Positions 1 through 61,039 of a DNA stretch of 64,000 nt are shown one piece after another. Origin of the DNA: Cavia porcellus (lineage: Eukaryota; Chordata; Mammalia; Rodentia; Caviidae); contig NW_026947496.1 in assembly GCF_034190915.1 (NCBI RefSeq), positions 33,104,001-33,168,000 on the forward strand. The letters are read 5' to 3'. The notes below the pieces were generated by a model. It saw only the letters and a list, made by a program, of their open reading frames with translations. It made no database searches and was not told where the DNA came from. Every line of letters begins with the position of its first letter. Positions within the stretch are counted from its first letter, which is position 1. The position numbers and the translations under genes are program-made.

Positions 1-439
1 TGTGATCTGCTTTAATGCTGCTTTTACTGGGGTGATTCTGGTACGTGGCCATAGAAACTTAGATATTTAGAAAATATTTCATTTTTCTACTTTAATATTA
101 TATAACCAAAATCTATTTAATAATCTGAATTCAAAGCTACTTAAGCTTGCTTCTTCCATAAAGAAATTTTTATTCTTCCGGTTTTCACTTTCAGGTTGCA
201 AGGCCATCAGAAGAGTGGGAAGTTCTCTCCAATTTAGAAGGTTTTAGACTTACTCTTGCTATGTGTTTTCTTCATCCCTGCTCCCCCAAATAGGACATAA
301 ACTCTGTCTTTCTTTTAGGAGTGTGATGCTGCCTCAGTGCCCATGCACCTCTCTTCTGCAGTTTCAGAGCTGATGTTGGGAACCTGTCTATAGCAACTAG
401 ATTTGAAGTCATTAGATAGTTTTTTTGCAGAAATTGGGA

Positions 440-969
440 AGAGAATCCTAAAATTCACATGGACATAAAAAAAAGGTCCAGCGAAAATAATATGGAAAAA
501 GAAGGATGTAAGAGGGCTAACACTTTGCAGTTTTAAACCTTGCTATAAAATATAGTGAGTCAGTGTGGTTCTGGCATAAGGATAGATGTGTAGACATCTG
601 GAGCAGAGTCCAGAACTGAAGCCTTGTGTCTGTGGTCAGTGGATGTTCTACAAGGAAGGCTACATAATTTAATAGGAAAATAGGTTTTCAGCAGGTGGAA
701 TTGATATTACTGCATATCTATATACAAAAGAATAAAATTGGGCCCTTAGTATCATGCACAAAAATTAATTCAAGATGGATCATAGACCTAAATATAAAAC
801 CTACACCTGTAAAACTTTCAGTAGAAAAAGGAGTCTTTGTGAACAGCGGTAGGCAAAGCCTTTCTTGATACAATATCCAATGCAAAAATAACAAAAGGAA
901 AAAAATAGAAAAGTTAAGATTTTGTCAAAATTAAAAACTTTTGTGCATCAAAGGACTCCGGGAACAAGT
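440..969 (+). mobile_element. L1 ORF2 3'-region fragment (left half)
   Basis: The sequence follows the late ORF2 part of mammalian L1: the stretch about a 'ctggcataaggatagatgtg' insertion, then 'aattcaagatggatcatagacctaaatataaaacc', then the lysine-rich 'attaaaaacttttgtgcatcaaaggac' block near 925-955. It is heavily mutated and has no open frame. It stops at the LTR at 970 and resumes at 1362, so both halves come from one L1 insertion. Confidence 0.75.
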
Positions 970-1356
970 TGTTTTGGTTTATATCTGAATGTCTCCCAAG
1001 AGCCTGGCAGGCTCATAGGTGGGGATTTTGAAAGCTGATGGGACTAGGGAGGCCTTACAGCTGGCTTGTTGTTAGGAGGAGGCCTGGTCGGAAGAGGTGG
1101 GTCAGGTCACAGAGGGGTGGGCACGACCACAGGGAGTGGTAGGGGTGACCAGGAAAGTCATCTTCTTTCGGGCTCCTCTGTTGACTCTCTGCTCCCCAGC
1201 ACCAATGCCATGAGCCACTTTTCCTCTGCTGTCCCCTGTGCCATTCCATCCTGCCTTGTAGCCAGTTGACAATAGACTGAAACTTGAGCCAAATGAAACC
1301 TCTTTTTTAAAATTATGGGTGTTGATATTGTATCTTAGTGTAAAGTGTCTAAGACA
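970..1356 (+). mobile_element. Solo LTR, ERVL-MaLR type, inserted in L1
   Basis: The element begins TGTTTTGG and ends CTAAGACA, giving the TG...CA ends of an LTR. It is flanked by a perfect 5-bp target duplication, CAAGT at 965-969 and 1357-1361. Inside are the features of MaLR LTRs: the 'gaatgtctcccaagagcc' start block, 'gagccaaatgaaacctctttttta' near the end, and the 'gtgtctaagaca' terminus. At 387 bp it has normal LTR length. No internal retroviral sequence is present, so it is a solo LTR. It is inserted into L1 sequence and is therefore younger than that L1. Subfamily not resolved. Confidence 0.75.
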
Positions 1357-1361
1357 CAAGT

Positions 1362-1960
1362 GCAAAAGAGTTCACAGAAAGAAAGTATTTGCAAATCATA
1401 CATCTGAGAGGGCCTTGTATCCTAGATTATGCAAAGAACTCAATCAACTCAACAGTAGAATAAAAATAAAAGTAAAAACTAGTAGAATCTGAGTGGCCAT
1501 TTTCCCTAAGAAGACACTCAAGTGTTTGGTGAGCACTTGAAGCTGTGTGCATCATTGCTAGTGCTCAGGGCTGTGCAAGGCAGACCTCAGCAAGATGCAA
1601 CTTCACACCGAGGTGGCTGTAAAAAGTAAATGGAAGAAATGGAAAGTGACAGATGTTGTTGAGAGTGTGGGGAAACAGGGTCAATCCCTCATATGCCGTT
1701 GATGGGAATATAAGCAATGTAGTCACTGGAAAACAGTCCAGCAGTTCCTCAAAGAGGTAAAACACGAGTTGCCATAGAGCCAACAATTCTACCCATAGGC
1801 TTTTATTCCAGAGCATTGAAAACCACATGTTCACACAGGAACTTTAATGTGTGTTCAAAACACCCTTATTCGTAACAGCCAAAACAGGAATAATCCAGCT
1901 GCTTGCCAGGGGATACATGGGTAGGTAAAAGGTGATGTATCCATCACCATCAGGAAAAGC
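1362..1960 (+). mobile_element. L1 3'-region fragment (right half)
   Basis: Continuation of the L1 interrupted at 970-1356. Recognisable blocks are 'aagtatttgcaaatcatacatctgagagggccttgtatcc', the 'caatcaactcaacagtag' block and, further on, the 'ggaaaacagtccagcagttcctc' and 'ttcacacaggaactttaatg' blocks typical of the L1 3' end. It contains many indels and stops and has no coding capacity. Confidence 0.75.
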
Positions 1961-2574
1961 TGGAAATAACTTGTCATTACTTTCGTTTTTGTAAGGCCTT
2001 TAGCCACAGAGTACATAGTGGGTCAGGAGGCATAGTTAGTCTGTACCATGTTGCTTTTCCCTCGCTAGTCTCAGCTTCCCTGTCGTGTTTTAAAGGTGTG
2101 GTTGGCCAAGCTCAGGGCCCCCTGCAGTTGTCAGATTGTCTACATTCCTGTGTGTGTGTGTGTGTTCATGGTGGAGGTGAAGGAGATGAGTAGATCACAC
2201 TGGCCTTTTGGAGCTTCACTGGACTCTGAGTGGCTCGCTGCCACTGGCTGCTCCATAGACCCCACAGACCGTGGTCCTTACTTCCCTCCATCATCCCTTC
2301 ATTATTGAGCAGCAGGCTCGCGGTCCCATCCTGCCTCACAGCACCTAGCTCAGGCTTTCTCCAGAGAAGACTGAGCTCTCAGAGCTGCTGTCTGTGACTG
2401 AGCCATCACTGCAGAAGCTGATGGTGGGACGTGGTGGTCCTGTGCTGTCTCAGAGAACCCCAAAGAGCTAGGCTTCCACTGCCTCTCCCAGCCTTCCACA
2501 CTGTTTCTTTTAGGAGATTTTTTGCCATCAGGTGAAAGGAATTCTGAAGCTGGCTGTCTTGCTTCTTCCCACAG

Positions 2575-2643
2575 GTCACCAAGGAAAACAGAAACCACCT
2601 TCTACCAGATATTGTGAACTGTGTGCAAAGTAGCAGGATGTGA
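2575..2643 (+). CDS. NTPCR: NTPCR, last coding exon (C-terminal 22 residues)
   Basis: NTPCR is a small P-loop nucleoside triphosphatase of the THEP1 family that hydrolyses NTPs to NDPs and phosphate. The exon starts right after a strong acceptor (cttcttcccacag) and reads VTKENRNHLLPDIVNCVQSS followed by R-M-stop. That is nearly the C-terminus I recall for human NTPCR, which I remember with T for this N and K for the final M. The exon starts in phase 0 and holds 23 codons including TGA. The catalytic P-loop is encoded upstream, outside the window. The gene runs toward PCNX2 and their 3' ends converge. The match is from memory, but 20 of 22 residues agree in order with no gap, so an accidental match is very unlikely. 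Confidence 0.9.
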   Translation, partial: VTKENRNHLLPDIVNCVQSSRM

Positions 2644-3210
2644 GCTGGACCGAGTCCTTACGTTGCTGCCCCCAGGATGCCTGGGTCAAGCACAGCTTCT
2701 GATGCCTCCCTCCCTTCCTGTCTGCAGAGTGAGGTCTGGCGCCTTCAGGTTTATGGACATTGTGGGCTTTGCCCAAGAAAGCTTGGCAGCTGCTATCCAT
2801 AAAACATTTGAAAGGTCAAGTTAGCCTTGATGCCAGTTGGCTGTCCATGATTAACAACCCACCATGGCTAACTTGTGCCTTAGGCTTTGTGTTTATTTAC
2901 TCTTCCAGCCGGGCACATGATTTGGTTACAAGGTAGGCAATGGGTTTAGAGTGTCAGATGGAGTGGGTTCAACTGATGTGTGTAAATGTGTCTGAGAGAG
3001 GAGAGAAAAGTTTATTCTAATCAGCTTTGTGTGTCATGAAGACTAAATGCTCTCCAGGTGCAGCTTTGGTCTCGTGCTGCTCAGGGTCATTAACTGTTAC
3101 TTGAACTTTTAAAAAATTATTATTTCTAAAGGGAATCACTATAGTTTCTCTCCTCTATTTCTTGTTTATTTCTTTTCATATTGTTTAATAAATATGATAG
3201 TACAGACACA
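2644..3210 (+). other. NTPCR: NTPCR 3' UTR (probable extent)
   Basis: Sequence from the NTPCR stop codon to just past the first canonical AATAAA. No repeat is evident. The end is inferred only from the poly(A) signal at 3187; a longer transcript reaching the AATAAA at 5775 cannot be excluded. Confidence 0.5.
3187..3192 (+). terminator. Probable NTPCR poly(A) signal AATAAA
   Basis: First canonical hexamer after the NTPCR stop, 544 bases downstream, in an AT-rich setting. Cleavage would fall near 3205-3215. No strong GU-rich element follows, which lowers confidence. Confidence 0.5.
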
Positions 3211-3215
3211 CAGTC

Positions 3216-6200
3216 TTTAGGACATTGATACCATCTAACATTCGGGAGTTCCAAGGCTAAGGACAAGGGTAAAGTGTGAGGTTCACACCAGAGCCCTGCT
3301 CAAGCTGAGTTAACATGGGTGCATTGTGGAACCTTTCTGAACCATGTTTGTCTCTTAGAAAAGTGAGGCAATGACTGTCACCCAGGAGGGTGGTGTGACT
3401 GCAAAAGGCAATGTCCTCAGCTGTTCCACTCATCGCTATGAGGATGCTCAATCTTGTGGGTTGGTACAGCCCATATCAGGAAAATAGGAAAGGAGAAAAA
3501 TGCAAAACCTCCAGAATTTGTCAGGCTGAAGTTTGCCGTCCATGTGGCTGGTGATCCTGGAGTAATGGGCAGCTTAGAAATAGATTTTAGGTCAAGATCT
3601 GTGAATAGCCATGAAATTTTAGCAACTAGCATAGCTACAAATACACTGGTGTGAATGCAGCATGTCCCCTGGGTACCTGGACAGGTTGGGCCTGTGTGGG
3701 TACTGGTGCCCATGAAGATAAACACAGCACAACCTGGATAGATGCTCATATTGTTACACTTGCCTCTGGAGAGCTTTTGAAGACTGACCTGATTTGTCAA
3801 ACCTTTAAGGTCCACAGCATGGAGGCTGCTACATTAGGGCCACTGCCCAGTATGGCCGGGTAGACATCTCCTTCCACTGTCCCTGCCTGGGTAGTCTGAT
3901 CACAGAGACCATAGGCTAAGCTCAATGCATCTGCCAGGCCATCTGCCACCTCAGTGGTCACTATAATGGGAAGGGCACTGAACACAGATGTGGGCCATGT
4001 GCTTGAAGCGAGGATGGACTTGATACCAGCCAAAAATGTACGCAAGTAGGTTGTGCATTGTCTGGAGCCCAATGAGCCATAAGAGAATAGGGACCAAGCA
4101 GGCCTAGCACCAGCTCCGCACAGCTGCCTGCCTTGACTGGTACCTTAGGGTCACTGTCCTCCAAAATCCAGGACATACATGCTTCCTCTGCCTCTGGTCG
4201 CTTTGCATTCATTGTTTCAGTGTGACTGTTCAGTGAATTTTGTGTCTTAAATTAGAAGGAAAACTTGAGGGCTCCTGGCTGAAGCCAGTTGGCACTATCT
4301 GTGACAAATGGAAATTGGTACCCAAGTCTCAGTGACTCTAAGGCCTGCTGTCCTTTACAACTCCTTGCTTCTCCTCCCTCAAGAGACTGGCCAGGCCTTC
4401 AGCTGTTGTGGTATCACATCATCAGAGGATGGTCAGTGCACTGGGTGTGCAGGGCAGTGCAGAAACTTTAACGGAGGCCGTCATGATGTCAGGCCGACTG
4501 CGATGAGTCCTGATTTAAGGGAACCTCACTTTGAAACATGCAATATCGTCATGAACATTGCTCTGTGAGGAATCTGAGCTAAAACAAGGTCGAGTAGGAT
4601 AAAGCAAAACCAATTTGGAGAATGACTTGCTAAATAGTTCTTTCCTCCTGCTCCTTAGCAGATCTTAGCACCCATCAGTTCCAGTCAGTTCACACACAGC
4701 AGTTTAACAGGTTGTTTCCTTTGTTCTTCTATAAGAACAAGCCTGTGCAGAAAGATTAAGGGGAACCTTCTGACTTGATTAAATATTGTCTGGCTATCAT
4801 GCCAGGTGTGGAGGGGCTCCCAGGAAGTTGCAAATCCAGTCTCTCATCCTGCCCCCAGCCTCAGATCCCGCAGCAGCCTTGCGCATATCTTCTGTTCAGC
4901 TCAGTGTTCACGGAAGGCTCTAACTGGGAAGATCACACCTGGGTATGCCCATGGCAGATGTTATGTAGCACAAGGCTTGGAACAAACAGTAAAGGAAGCC
5001 AAGTAACCAGGTGGTGCATTGTACATTTTACAGGTCATGAGACACTGGAACACCAGTGAATTTTCAGAACTACCTGCCAGATAGATGCTTCATTACAGCA
5101 TCAGTGCCAAGTTAGCCAAATGATTTATAGAACACCCAAATGCTACAGTTTCATATTGTCTTTAAAGGAGAAACTGATTCAGTGTCCATATGCAGAAATA
5201 ACTTTAGCTACATGTTGGCAGAACACGTGAGAACCCTGGCAAGAAACACCAACTCAGGACTGCCTCCTGTAAAACACCACCCTGTGTTCTCTGCCATGCA
5301 CTCTGTCATGCAGCTGCTGCCTCAGGGGCCGGGCCCTGTGCTCATGAATTGCACATACCAAAGCAGTGGCTGCATTGCTGCCAGTGGCCAGCCAGCCAAA
5401 AGGAGTGGAGCAACGCACTTGGTAGGTACCAGTGTATACACCTCTCAGTGTGCACACTTGGACAGGAGGCTGCACAGGTAGACAAGCAGGTCCTGAGTCT
5501 GTATGAGGGTGAGAGGCATACATACTGCCGTCCCCATACCCACTGGGCTTTATTTTTTGGGTTGGGGGTGGGTGTCCTGTACGTGCTTTCTTGTACCTAA
5601 AGAGTGTCAGCTGTGTTCCATTCTGACCACTGCCAGTCCTGTGCATATTAATCTCAACCATTCAGGGCCACCTTTTAGCCTCAAGGGCCAGGCCATATGG
5701 CACCCAGGAATGGCCAGGAGCTGCAGCAGGTGACAGTATCATCTCACTAGACCAATAGCTGAAAATGAACCAGAAATAAAGTCTGTAGGGATTATTGTGC
5801 GATGGCACTCTGGCTTTGATTAGAAAGCCCACTCATTGCTATTAACTGCTAATACTTACCTTACAAAAAATTAAAGCATTACCACCTACTTCTAGTGGTG
5901 AGAGGTTTTCTGTACACCTGCCTTCCCTTTGTCCTCCATTCCAACTTCCAAATCCTAGATGCTTTGAAGACATTTTGTGACTTCTAAATTGAGTATTTCT
6001 TTCTAGCTGTCCCACAGGTCAGTGTAATATTCTTCATGCATGCTGTTTGGGGTACCCACCTTTCCTCCTGTCTGCAAAAAAGCTTGGGTTTCCCCTCCAC
6101 ATGACAGTCTGGAGATAGGAAAAGTTGTCTCAGGATTTGCCCAAATATAAATCTCATTTTTATCAATGGGTATATTTTTAGGTGAGTTTTAGTCAAGAAT

Positions 6201-6254
6201 GCATTTTTAGAAATGAAAGCAATTGGAGAACTCAAGTACCAGACAAACACAGCA
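3216..6254. other. Intergenic spacer between converging NTPCR and PCNX2
   Basis: About 3 kb between the two inferred cleavage sites. Bases 3420-5760 are not A-rich, carry no SINE or L1 that I recognise, and hold several overlapping 80-135-residue frames on both strands. None matches a protein family I know. A frame near 4905-5055 has short strings (TEGS, then HFTGH) that faintly recall an ERVL-type pol, but frames are broken and I do not call it. A + strand AATAAA lies at 5775-5780. Bases 5800-6250 show nothing clear. Confidence 0.5.
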
Positions 6255-6971
6255 ATAACTGTAAACATTTTAATTCCAAAACAAAGGTGTGTGCAAGTGT
6301 GCTTATGGCACAGCAGGGGCTGCTCAGCTTGGAAGACAATTACGCGTTCCTGGGTAGTGCGGGTTACTGGTGGCCGGAATCACCTGGACATGTAGGGTGG
6401 ATGTCTGGCCATGTACCCCATTTATGAACTCCCATCCTAATATATCTTGGCTCCTCACAGAGCATGGAAGACAGGACTGCATGCACTGCCAGGATTCTGC
6501 GAGGGAGGTGCTGCTGGCTACGCCTACAGCTGCATAAATACTACAAAGAAGTGAGACTCCTTACACTTGGACTTGGATACACTGGACCCACCCGTGGTGT
6601 CCCTGTCTCTCCTGGTAACAGCAGTGTACCAAACGCCAGTGACTAGCATGCAGTGGTCTTGTTCTCACCAGGGCAGGAAGGAGTTACTCATGGGCTGTAT
6701 TTGCTCTACTTGTTTTCAGGTATTAAATGGCTTTTGTTTGAAATGTCAAATTCTTTGTGCAGTGCTTGGGGGAAGGAAGTACAGTGTCTTTGTCCCCCAC
6801 CATGTGAGACTTTTTTTCAAGAACCTGAGATAAACGTAGTGACAAACGTAGTGACTGTTTCTAGAACAGCTCCCACTTCCCCTGGGGAAGAGCCCTTGTG
6901 TTGGGCTTGCGGGTAGAGAAAAGAGTGAAGGTGGCTGGTAGAGAGTCTTTCGCCCTGCCACAGCCACTGCA
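6255..6971 (-). other. PCNX2: PCNX2 3' UTR (probable extent)
   Basis: On the - strand this follows the PCNX2 stop codon at 6972-6974. The end is set by an ATTAAA signal about 700 nt downstream and a GU-rich stretch just beyond it (reverse complement near 6222-6256, containing gctgtgtttgtctgg). No repeat is evident. The extent is inferred. Confidence 0.55.
6269..6274 (-). terminator. PCNX2: Probable PCNX2 poly(A) signal ATTAAA
   Basis: The reverse complement reads ATTAAA, the commonest variant signal. It is followed 15-40 nt on by a U/GU-rich segment, the usual arrangement of a cleavage site. No AATAAA was found on the - strand between this site and the stop codon. Confidence 0.5.
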
Positions 6972-56236
<49,265 letters not shown>

Positions 56237-56857
56237 CTAGAAGGGGCCACAAAAGAGTAGAAAGTCATGGTTAGCTCCTGCTCAGCTGGACAGATGGTGG
56301 ACAGAGCTGAATGAGTGAGCAGAAAGCATATAGTAGACCATGCTTAAAGTGGGAGCATCACTTCAATTGGAGGGTGACGTAGGAAAAGAGGAGTCTCCTT
56401 GTATGAGAGGGAGGGACAGGCACCAGAAGTATGCAGAAGGGAGAGGTGAACAGTTCTCTGACTTGAGAGAACGGCCTTGTGTCTGAAACAACTTTGAGCA
56501 ACCAGACCCACTGGGTAAAAATCGTGATTATACACTCCCAGGAAAAGTCCCTTATCTTTAGAACCTGAGAGCAGTGTTCATGCACAGGTATTTTTCTCTC
56601 CAGATTGACTCTAGAACATCAATTTTCACTGTCTCCACCTGCTCACATGAGTTGGGCACATTCCTACAAACCTTTCTTAGGTTGAACTTTTACCATAAAA
56701 ATACTTCTTACAAAATTAGGAGGAGACAGATTGTCTCCAGCCATGGTGACAAAGGGCCAGCAGAACTAGTTTTGAACATAATTCTTCTGACAGTGCACTT
56801 GGTTCACAGCTTTGGAAACCAATCCTTCAGTGACCACTCCTTGCTTCTGAGAATCTA

Positions 56858-56928
56858 GAGGCAAGGATACAGCTCAGCAGCAAAGCACCTGCCTGGCAAG
56901 CAGTTCATGAGTTGATCCCCGCCACCAC
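56858..56928 (+). repeat. ID-like SINE, diverged
   Basis: 'ggcaaggatacagctcagca', 'gcaaagcacctgcctggca', 'agcagttcatgagttgatcc' follow the ID box A, loop and box B order. The A-tail is not obvious. Confidence 0.7.
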
Positions 56929-57604
56929 TCTAGACTTCTGAGGTTCACTAGACTTCTGAGAGGAGACTCATCAACAACCTCTCCAAATGACCTCTTCACA
57001 GATGCAAACCCATGTGTACCCTTCATCTTCAGGTTTTCCCAAATTCTACATTTCCCCAGAACTCTGTGTAAGAGTCATAGGGTGCTCTTCCAGCTTGTGG
57101 TTTCTTTGTACTTTCAATGATGAAATAAGAAATTGGTATCAAGCTTCTGAAACTGATGACCTTGAGCAGTGATAAAAGTGACAGTTTCATATTGCCCAAA
57201 CTGATGTGCTGGCCCCTGAGAAAGGGAGTTCAGAAGAACTATGTCAGCTCTGAGGACTGGCACAGAGTGACACGCAGTGAGGGTTCACTGACTTGTTGGA
57301 AAGCCTGGTCCGTAACTCATCAGGCCCCGTTTTTGATCATCCTGCCCTTTGCTTTCCAGAACTCAGCCAGAGTCCTCCTTTGTACCCACCTCACCATGTC
57401 CACCCTCTAGCTCTGTGTGTCATCCTCCCCCTTACGTTTTGGGACACTGATTCCCTCTACCTTGCACTGTCCCTTTTCTGTCCCCTCAAAGTTTCTCTCT
57501 GTGTGTCTCCCTTGTGTCTCTATCACTTGCTTTCTCTGGAAGCTACTATGACATTTGTGCCAGATGACTTCCTTCCTTATGTAACTTTTTCCCCTCTCTT
57601 TCCT

Positions 57605-57767
57605 ATACTGGAGATTGAACCCAGGGATTTTCCACTGGGTTATATCCCAGCCTTATTGATTTTTTATTTTGAAATAGAATCTTCCAAAATGCCCAGGCTT
57701 GGGCAGAACTCATGGTCCTCCGGCTTCAGCCTCCAAGAATGCTGGGTGTGCACCCCCATGCCTGGCC
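57605..57767 (-). repeat. Composite B1 + ID-like SINE
   Basis: On + 'atactggagattgaacccag' and 'gggttatatcccagcc' (reversed tRNA-like part) precede a reversed B1 part with 'ttcagcctccaagaatgctgg' and 'cacccccatgcctggcc'. The 204-residue + strand frame across 57293-57907 runs through this repeat and is not a gene. Confidence 0.75.
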
Positions 57768-57917
57768 TTGGTCTATTCTCTTTTGTACATCCTACCTCTC
57801 CACACAAGAGGATCTTGATTAATGTCATCAACACTGGTGGCCACTTGTGTTCACGTAGCACCTGCGTGTGTTGTACACTTGGTCTGCATACTTTCGGTTC
57901 TGGCTAACTGTACTCAC

Positions 57918-58075
57918 AGTTTCCTTCTGAGGCAGGTGCTACTTTCACAGAGGACATAGTTGAGTGCAGAGAGATGTAAAGCACCCCAGACCACAGACTG
58001 AATAATTGGTGGAGCCATGATTCAAACTCAGGACAGCCGGCTCTTGAGCCTTCACGCCACACTGCATCCTACGTG
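57918..58075 (-). repeat. MIR SINE
   Basis: Reversed MIR order on +: 'tgaggcaggtgctactttcacag', 'gatgtaaagcacccc', 'ggtggagccatgattcaaactcagg', 'cggctcttgagccttcacgcc'. Confidence 0.6.
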
Positions 58076-60587
58076 TCTCCCTGTGCTTGTCTGACTATAT
58101 CTCCCTCTTAAACCAGACTCTGTGTACCACAGGAGCAAGACTTGGCTTTCCTTTGGCACACAGAAGTCAACAAGCACTTTCTGGATGACTAACAGTCAAA
58201 GACAAGGCTGTGGGCTTTGTCCCCATGGTATCTGTAGGAAGTGGAGACTGGCTATTACTTGATCCCATCAATTTGCTTATATTTAAACTCAATTATTGAC
58301 GTATTCCATGTAAATTAATAAATGGCAAGCATTTGTCAGGAAGGGTGCTTAAGAAAAGATTTTAGAATGTGTACTTCCTTTGTCAACTTGTGAGAACCAG
58401 AACAGATAAAAGATATTGGAGTGGAATTATAATTTGAATAAATACATTCATGGGGGGCTCTAGTTTTTCTTCCCTGCCTGTCTTAGTCATTGAACAACAC
58501 CATTGGGCCAGCTTCCGTGTGAACTAGGTCAAAATGACCCCATAGATGGCTTGGAGAATGGGGTGACTCTGTTGCATCTCCAGAAGGCTGTGAGTCCTCA
58601 CACAACACCGTGCCACTACTTCAATTTTCCTTTCAAATATCCTTATGGCAACTTTGGAAATAAAAGAGCCCAGGGTGGCAGAAAAATAAAGCAAACAACA
58701 AATTTCTTTCTAATGAAGGCTGAAATCCCATGTCTGCATGGTCGGTCCCTAAATGGAATTTTAATTTCACCTTAAGACCTAGGACAAATGGAATTTTCAG
58801 CAGCAGAATAAACAATTTTTACAGTGGGAATGAGCCAAAAGAAAGTCATTTACCAGACTCCTTAGGGAATGAGAACACCCTCTGAAACAACATCCACTGG
58901 AAAGCCATCTTTTGAAAAGCTATAGCCTATTTGGAATGCACAGTGCTAACTTCTGATGAGCAATGGCCCTGCAAAGCTACTGGGGTCCCCAAGGCCTCTG
59001 ACTCTCCACTGCTTTGCTCAGAAGGTGAGGTGTCAGCCACACTGGGCAATCTGAGCCTCACTGTGGTAATTTCCTCCTGCAAATTCGAAGGTGCTTACCA
59101 CTCCAAGTGCTAATTAGCTCAGTAATTGGATTTCTGCCTTAACTGTCCTGTCGCATAATGTCAAAGCTGTTGCTCAAAGACAAAGTGGGGTTTGAATCTC
59201 ACCCCCTCAATCTCAAGGGGAGGTGCACAAGGCATTAAGTATGTGACTGCATGCACAATGGTCTCAGCTTTTCCTGATGGTCACTGTACACTACTGGATC
59301 ATATGATTTTGGGTTACAGACCATGAACCTCCTGCGGTCTCTCCAGGAAGTGGGCTTGCTGTGAGGCACCTCTCCCCATGTCAGTAGACAGCAGGGCTGG
59401 CTTCCCTCTCCAACTCGCCTTCCCACCCCCAGTTCTGTCTCCCTAAACAAACACCTGCTTTCTCCTACTGGTTCCTCAGAGCAACTTGAATGATTTAACA
59501 GCCATTTAATGATACTACTTTAAATTCTCTTTGTCAGCACATACCAACTATTACATGGAAGTATTCCCATAATTTGCTCTTGAAACCTGGCTGGTTAGAG
59601 TGAAAAGTGGGGTGGGTGTTTGTTCTGACAGCAGACACAGATGGGCTCAAGAGTGGACACTGGATCTGTTCCTGGGCGGGGCTGTCCTGGGGAAATGTGC
59701 AGGAAAGGTGCCATCTCCTCATAAATTGGCTACATGCAAGAGGCACATCTGGATTTGGTTTCCACTTTTGTGATGCTGCCCTGACAGCCATGTTATTATG
59801 GTGTCGGGTGCTCGCCTTCTTGGGATTCTGTCTGAATTCTCTAGGACCTTGAAGAGTCTGAGAAATCAGTGACTTTAAATTGTAAGAAAACGACTGATAT
59901 TTTTTCTTATATTTCATTTAGTTCTTTTTAGTTATCCTAGCTGGGAAGGGTTGGTCATAAGTACTGAACTATTAAGGCAGTTTGTAGAAATTACAGAAGG
60001 CTAGGTTATTAACTGGCTAATATATAATCAGTGCTTCCCAATATTCCTGACTGGTATATCCCATTTTCTTTATGTATCTGTGTTTGCACAAACTTGTACA
60101 TGGGAGTGTGTAAGTGTTCTGTCATATGTATTAGAGAAACACTCTTAATAGGTCTCCTACATCCTCATCTGATTCTAGATTTCTTTATTGGTTACGAATG
60201 AGGAAAAGTGAATCGCCTTTCTAATCATGGTTGTGTTTTTATTTTTTATTGGTGTGTGTTTTTATTTTTTTATTATGTTTCTTTTTTATTTTTTTCCTTT
60301 GTGAATTTTGCTATGTAATTTAAAGCACTGATATTTATCATTTACCTTCATTGTAATGTTTAGTTTTAGCATTACAAAATGTTCTTGATCCTACTAGCTT
60401 CTGCCCCAAATTTATCTATGTTTAAGACTAAACCATAATTGTAGCTTTTATTTGTTCACCTGTACCTAATACTTTCACTACTTTTATTTTTAGCTTTGCC
60501 AAGTCACCATATTTAAAGTGCATTTAGGCATATTGCACTTTCATACTTTTTTATGCTTTATAGTTTTATTTATTTCTTTATTTAACT

Positions 60588-60722
60588 TTTTGAGACAGGG
60601 TCTTGCTATGCAGTTCAGGCTGGCTTTGAGCTCATTTTGGAGCCCAGGCTAGTTTGAACCTGCAACAATCCTGCTGCCTCAGCCTCCCACGTGCTGGGAT
60701 TACAGACATATGCCACCACACT
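60588..60722 (-). repeat. B1-like 7SL SINE
   Basis: On + 'tttttgagacagggtcttgc', 'tatgcagttcaggctggctttg', 'ctgcctcagcctcccacgtg', 'ctgggattacagacatatgcc'. This is the reversed 7SL-derived monomer, with an internal duplicated 'cccaggctagtttgaacc' segment. No ID part is attached. Confidence 0.8.
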
Positions 60723-61039
60723 ATTCTATTGTTTTTCTTTTTAAGCACATTACACTATGATATGACTATAAAATCATAAAAACAAAAATGTAGAATCATA
60801 AATCATAAGATAATACTATGACTAACACAATGAGAAGCCATGAGTTTCACTGGCAATGAAAATATACCGAACTGAAAGAAAATAAAATCACACACACAAT
60901 ATTATCTGGCCTCAGCTATGGCAAAGCTAAAGGAGAAATGGGTAGTATTCTTGCTATTTTATCTGAGGACACATTAAAAATCCAAAATTATAAAGATTTA
61001 CCCTGATATTTTCTTTTAAGGGCCCTATAATTTTAAGCC

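Larger units (their letters stand above)
1..2574 (+). other. NTPCR: NTPCR last intron, 3' part
   Basis: This stretch precedes the final NTPCR coding exon and ends in a good acceptor, a pyrimidine-rich run followed by CACAG at 2570-2574. I looked for the preceding NTPCR exon and did not see it, so it should lie left of the window. Bases 440-969 and 1362-1960 are an old L1 fragment split by a solo LTR at 970-1356. Bases 1-440 and 1960-2570 hold nothing I recognise except a short (TG)n run at 2149-2165. Confidence 0.75.

Noticed and set aside
57293..57907. 204-residue + strand frame
   Set aside because: Passes through a reversed composite SINE and intronic sequence; no recognisable protein.
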